Positions 59,346-64,000 of a stretch of 64,000 nt of DNA are shown in pieces (position 1 is the stretch's first letter; the number at the start of each line of letters is the position of its first letter). The DNA comes from Branchiostoma floridae (lineage: Eukaryota; Chordata; Leptocardii; Amphioxiformes; Branchiostomatidae): positions 24,452,187 through 24,516,186 of the forward strand of contig NC_049985.1 in NCBI RefSeq assembly GCF_000003815.2. The letters are read 5' to 3'. The notes below the pieces were generated by a model. The model saw only the letters and a program-made list of their open reading frames with translations, had not been told where the DNA came from and made no database searches. The translations under genes were made by a program, and so were the position numbers.

Positions 59346-62300
59346 ATCGCGTATAAGATGTTGTGCATGGCCGTTCCTACTGGTGTATTACACTATACAT
59401 ATGGTCTAAAATGCCCTGTAGTATTGTAGCAGGTCTTGCCGCTACAAGGGTATCGGGGCATGCCACTGCTCGTGTGCGGGATGACCTGGGCTTTCCGCCG
59501 TAGAATATATTGTGGTTGATCGTTACGACTTGTGTGACATTGTACGGATGGTCTTAAATGCCCTGTAGTATTGTAGTATTGTAGTAGATCTTGCCACTGT
59601 GAGGCTAGCGGGGTACACCGCTGCTCACGTACGGGGCGACCAGGCCTTTCATGCCGTAAAAGATATTGAGATTGACCGTTTCTATTGATGTATTACATTA
59701 TACGTATGGTCTAAAATGCCCTGTAGTAGTGTAGTATTGTAGTAGGTCTTGCCGCTACGAGGGTAACGGGGCACGCCACTGCTGGTGTACGGGACGACCT
59801 GGCCTTTCAGCCGTAGAAGATTTTGTGGTTGGCCGTTTCGACTGGTGTGACATTATACGTATGGTCTAAAATGCCCTGTAGTAGTGTAGTATTGTAGTAG
59901 GTCTTGCCGCTACGAGGGTAACGGGGCACGCCACTGCTGGTGTACGGGACTACCTGGCCTTTCAGCCGTAAAAGATATTGTGGTTGGCCGTTTCGACTGG
60001 TGTGACATTATACGGAAAGCTAAAATGCCCTGTAGTATTGTAGTATTGTAGTAGATCTTGCCGCTTCGAGGGTAGCGGGGCATGTCACTTCTCGTGTACG
60101 GGACGACCTGGGCTTTCAGCCGTAGAAGATATTGTGGTTGGCCGTTTCGACTGGTGTGACATTATACGGAAGGACTAAAATGCCCTGTAGTAGTATGGTA
60201 TTGTAGTAGGTCTTGCCGCTACAGGGGTAGCGGAGCACGCCACTGCTGATGTACGGGACGACCTGGCCTTTCATGCCGTAAAAGATATTGAGGTTGACCG
60301 TTCCTACTGATGTATCATTATACGGAAGGACTAAAATNNNNNNNNNNNNNNNNNNNNNNNNNNNNNNNNNNNNNNNNNNNNNNNNNNNNNNNNNNNNNNN
60401 NNNNNNNNNNNNNNNNNNNNNNNNNNNNNNNNNNNNNNNNNNNNNNNNNNNNNNNNNNNNNNNNNNNNNNNNNNNNNNNNNNNNNNNNNNNNNNNNNNNN
60501 NNNNNNNNNNNNNNNNNNNNNNNNNNNNNNNNNNNNNNNNNNNNNNNNNNNNNNNNNNNNNNNNNNNNNNNNNNNNNNNNNNNNNNNNNNNNNNNNNNNN
60601 NNNNNNNNNNNNNNNNNNNNNNNNNNNNNNNNNNNNNNNNNNNNNNNNNNNNNNNNNNNNNNNNNNNNNNNNNNNNNNNNNNNNNNNNNNNNNNNNNNNN
60701 NNNNNNNNNNNNNNNNNNNNNNNNNNNNNNNNNNNNNNNNNNNNNNNNNNNNNNNNNNNNNNNNNNNNNNNNNNNNNNNNNNNNNNNNNNNNNNNNNNNN
60801 NNNNAGTATGGTATTGTAGTAGGTCTTGCCGCTACAGCGGTAGCGGGGCACGCCACTGCTGACGTACGGGACGACCTGGCCTTTCATGCCGTAAAAGATA
60901 TTGAGGTTGACCGTTCCTACTGATGTATTACAGTATACGAATGGTCTGAAATGCCCTGTAGTAGTGTAGTATTGTAGTAGGTCTTGTCGCTACAAGGGTA
61001 TAGGGGCATGCCACTTCTCGTGTACGGGACGACCTGGGCTTTCAGCCGTAGAAGATATTGTGGTTGGCCGTTTCGACTGGTGTGACATTGTACGGAAGGA
61101 CTAAAATGGCCTGTAGTAGTGTAGTATTGTAGTAGATCTTGCCGCTTCGAGGGTAGCGGGGCATGTCACTTCTCGTGTACGGGACGACCTGGGCTTTCAG
61201 CCGTAGAAGATATTGTGGTTGGCCGTTTCGACTGGTGTGACATTATACGGAAGGACTAAAATGCCCTGTAGTATGGTAGTATTGTAGTAGGTCTTGCCGC
61301 TACGAGGGTAGCGGGGCATGTCACTTCTCGTGTACGGGACGACCTGGGCTTTCAGCTGTAAAAGATATTGTGGTTGGCCGTTTCGACTGGTGTGACATTA
61401 TACGGAAGGACTAAAATGCCCTGTACTAGTGTAGTATTGTAGTAGATCTTGCCGCTACGAGGGTAGCGGAGCATGTCCCTTCTCGTGTACGGGACGACCT
61501 GGGCTTTCAGCCGTAGAAGATATTGTGGTTGGCCGTTTCGACTGGTGTGACATTATACGGAAGGACTAAAATGCCCTGTAGTATTGTAGTATAATTGTAG
61601 TAGGTCTTGTCGCTACGAGGGTAGCGGGGCATGTCACTTCTCGTGTACGGGACGACCTGGGCTTTCAGCCGTAAAAGATATTGTGGTTGGCGGTTTCGAC
61701 TGGTGTGACATTATACGGAAGGACTAAAATGCCCTGTAGTAGTGTAGTATTGTAGTAGATCTTGCCGCTACGAGGGTAGCGGGGCATGTCACTTCTCGTG
61801 TACGGGACGACCTGGGCTTTCAGCCGTAGAAGATATTGTGGTTGGCCGTTTCGACTGGTGTGACATTATACGGAAGGACTAAAATGCCCTGTAGTAGTGT
61901 AGTATTGTATTAGATCTTGCCGCTTCGAGGGTAGCTGGGCATGTCACTTCTCGTGTACGGGACGACCTGGGCTTTCAGCCGTAGAAGATATTGTGGTTGG
62001 CCGTTTCGACTGGTGTGACATTATACGGAAGGACTAAAATGCCCTGTAGTAGTGTAGTATTGTATTAGATCTTGCCGCTTCGAGGGTAGCTGGGCATGTC
62101 ACTTCTCGTGTACGGGACGACCTGGGCTTTCAGCCGTAGAAGATTTTGTGGTTGGCCGTTTCGACTGGTGTGACATTATACGGAAGGACTAAAATGCCCT
62201 GTAGCAGTGTAGTATTGTAGTAGATCTTGCCGCTTCGAGGGTAGCGGGGCATGTCACTTCTCGTGTACGGGACGACCTGGGCTTTCAGCCGTAGAAGATT

Positions 62301-63480
62301 TTGTGGTTGGCCGTTTCGACTGGTGTGACATTATACGGAAGGACTAAAATGCCCTGTAGTAGTGTAGTATTGTAGTAGGTCTTGCCGCTACAGGGGTAGC
62401 GGGGCACGCCACTGCTGGTTTACGGGACGACCTGGCCTTTCATGCCGTAAAAGATATTGAGGTTGACCGTTCCTACTGATGTATTACAGTATACGAATGG
62501 TCTGAAATGCCCTGTAGTAGTGTAGTATTGTAGTAAGTCTTACCGCTACAAGATTATCGGGGATACACCGCTGCTCACGTACGGGGCGACCTGGCCTTTC
62601 ACGCCGTCAAAGATATTGAGGTTGACCGTTTCTACTGATGTAATACATTATACAAATGGTCTGAAATGCCCTGTAGTAGTGTAGTATTGTAGTAGGTCTT
62701 GTCGCTACAAGGGTATAGGGGCATGCCACTTCTCGTGTACGGGACGACCTGGGCTTTCAGCCGTAGAAGATATTGTGGTTGATCGTTTCGACTGGTGTGA
62801 CATTATACGAATGGTCTGAAATGCCCTGTAGTAGTGTAGTAATGTAGTAGGTCTTGCCGCTATGAGGGTAGCGGGGCACGCCACTGCTGGTGTACGGGAC
62901 GACCTGGCCTTTTCATGTCGTAAAAGATATTGAGGTTGACCGTTCCTACTGATGTATTACATTATACGGATGGTCTGAAATGCCCTGTAGTAGTGTAGTA
63001 TTGTAGTAGGTCTTGCCGCTACGAGGGTAGCGGGGCACGCCACTGCTGGTTTACGGGACGACCTTTCCTTTCATCCGTAAAAGATGTTGTGCTTGACCGT
63101 TCATACTGGTGTATTATATTTTACATATGGTCTGAAACGTCCTGTAGTATTGTAGTAGGTCTTGCCACTACAAGGGTATCGGGGTATGCCACTTCTCGTG
63201 TACGGGACGACTTGGCCTTTCATCCGTAGAAGATATTGTGGTTGGTCGTTCCCACTGGTGTGACATTATACGGATGGTCTTAAATGCCCTGTAGTATTGT
63301 AGTAGGTCTTTCCGCTGTAAGGGTATCGGGGCATGCCACTTTTCGTGTACGGGACGGCCTGGGCTTTCAGCCGTAGAAGATATTGTGGTTGGTCGTTTCG
63401 ACTGGTGTGACATTATACGGATGGTCTAAAATGTCCTGTAGTATTGTAGTAGGCCTTGGGTATCGGGCACACTGTTCACG
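59346..63480. repeat. Satellite-like array of about 155-bp units (about 26 copies including gap)
   Basis: The unit holds ACTAAAATGCCCTGTAGTAG, GTAGTATTGTAGTAGATCTT, GTGTACGGGACGACCTGGGC and TTGGCCGTTTCGACTGGTGT. Two main variants occur: one with CGTTTCGACTGGTGTGACAT, another with CGTTCCTACTGATGTATTAC. The array is broken by 467 N. Confidence 0.95.
60338..60804. other. Assembly gap (467 N)
   Basis: The gap falls within the 155-bp array, close to three unit lengths (465). Confidence 1.
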
Positions 63481-64000
63481 TACGTATTCTATTAGGCCAG
63501 TGACATGAAATTTGTTACGTTATGGCCCGTAAAAAGAAATGACTCTTTGACTAGTCATTTCTGCCTTTTATATCAATTATATAATCCAAAATCAGTGTTT
63601 TGTTTAATCCTGAAATGACTACCGTAGGGGTTGACATTCGCACCACAATTAATTATACTTCTTTTCATGGCGTATTAAGGAGGAACAAGAAAAGTGTAGC
63701 GTTGTGTTGTGTTGTGTTGTGTTAATGGAAAATGTCATATTTTTCTGTTATACTTTAAATGTTTACATGTCATGGTCCCATGTCTTCGCATGTAGACTGA
63801 AATTAGTATCCAAATGGCAAGAACGCACGATTACCCATATCATTAGAAAAAAATACTTCCAATTTGTATCACAAGGCAGAAAGCAGTCTTCGAATGTCAT
63901 GTTGCGTTCGAGTCTTAAAAAGTTCTTTCATCCTATGAGTGTTTCAATATAGGTACGGTACCTTGTAATTTACAACCTAAGTTCCACTATGATATCTAAG
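63481..64000. other. Non-repetitive DNA after the array
   Basis: An 82-codon ORF is present at 63704-63952 but has no recognisable features; nothing else was found. Confidence 0.35.

Noticed and set aside
60116-60923. ORFs across the second N gap
   Set aside because: Same reason, inside a tandem array.

Overview
The window is eukaryotic nuclear DNA, most likely from a lancelet (Branchiostoma). Genes are split by GT-AG introns and separated by AT-rich, repeat-dense DNA with microsatellites, foldback elements and long tandem arrays. Gene content also fits an amphioxus: a receptor tyrosine kinase with MEGF-type EGF repeats, a CYP74-clan P450, an LRR/Ig-like membrane protein, a TIR + Death-domain protein and a macro/WWE (PARP14-like) protein. 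Two runs of N (17563-17847 and 60338-60804) show it is a draft assembly. The species is inferred from these families; no search was run.

Layout. 2-1306 (+): 3' part of an EGF-TM-tyrosine kinase gene. 4385-5464 (-): decayed GT-B glycosyltransferase. 7786-8363: internally deleted mariner. 10838-16022 (-): six-exon gene whose reconstructed 583-aa product is a CYP74-type P450 joined to a C-terminal PLAT domain. Its introns hold a hAT-type MITE, a foldback element, a tRNA-derived SINE and tandem copies of its own last exon boundary. 25254-27233 (-): single coding exon for an LRR/Ig-like type I membrane protein, flanked by an inverted pair of dispersed repeats. 39071-44153 (-): six-exon gene with order TIR, coiled coil, Death domain. 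49846-53282 (-): 3' part of a PARP14-like gene (macro, KH-like linker, WWE). 55.4-63.5 kb: four different tandem arrays end to end. LINE reverse-transcriptase scraps lie at 38.5, 48.6 and 53.5 kb.

The genes do not form an operon or pathway. Three of the five larger ones (LRR/Ig receptor, TIR-Death, macro/WWE) belong to families used in innate immunity, as is common in lancelet genomes. The most notable object is the P450-PLAT fusion: CYP74 enzymes process fatty-acid hydroperoxides made by lipoxygenases, and PLAT is the membrane/lipid-targeting domain normally carried by lipoxygenases. All exon phases in this model agree, and P450 and PLAT are joined in frame by consensus splice sites.

Two otherwise well-spliced genes (TIR-Death exon 4 and macro/WWE exon 5) each carry an apparent one-base frame break in a purine-rich stretch, which may be assembly error or real decay.
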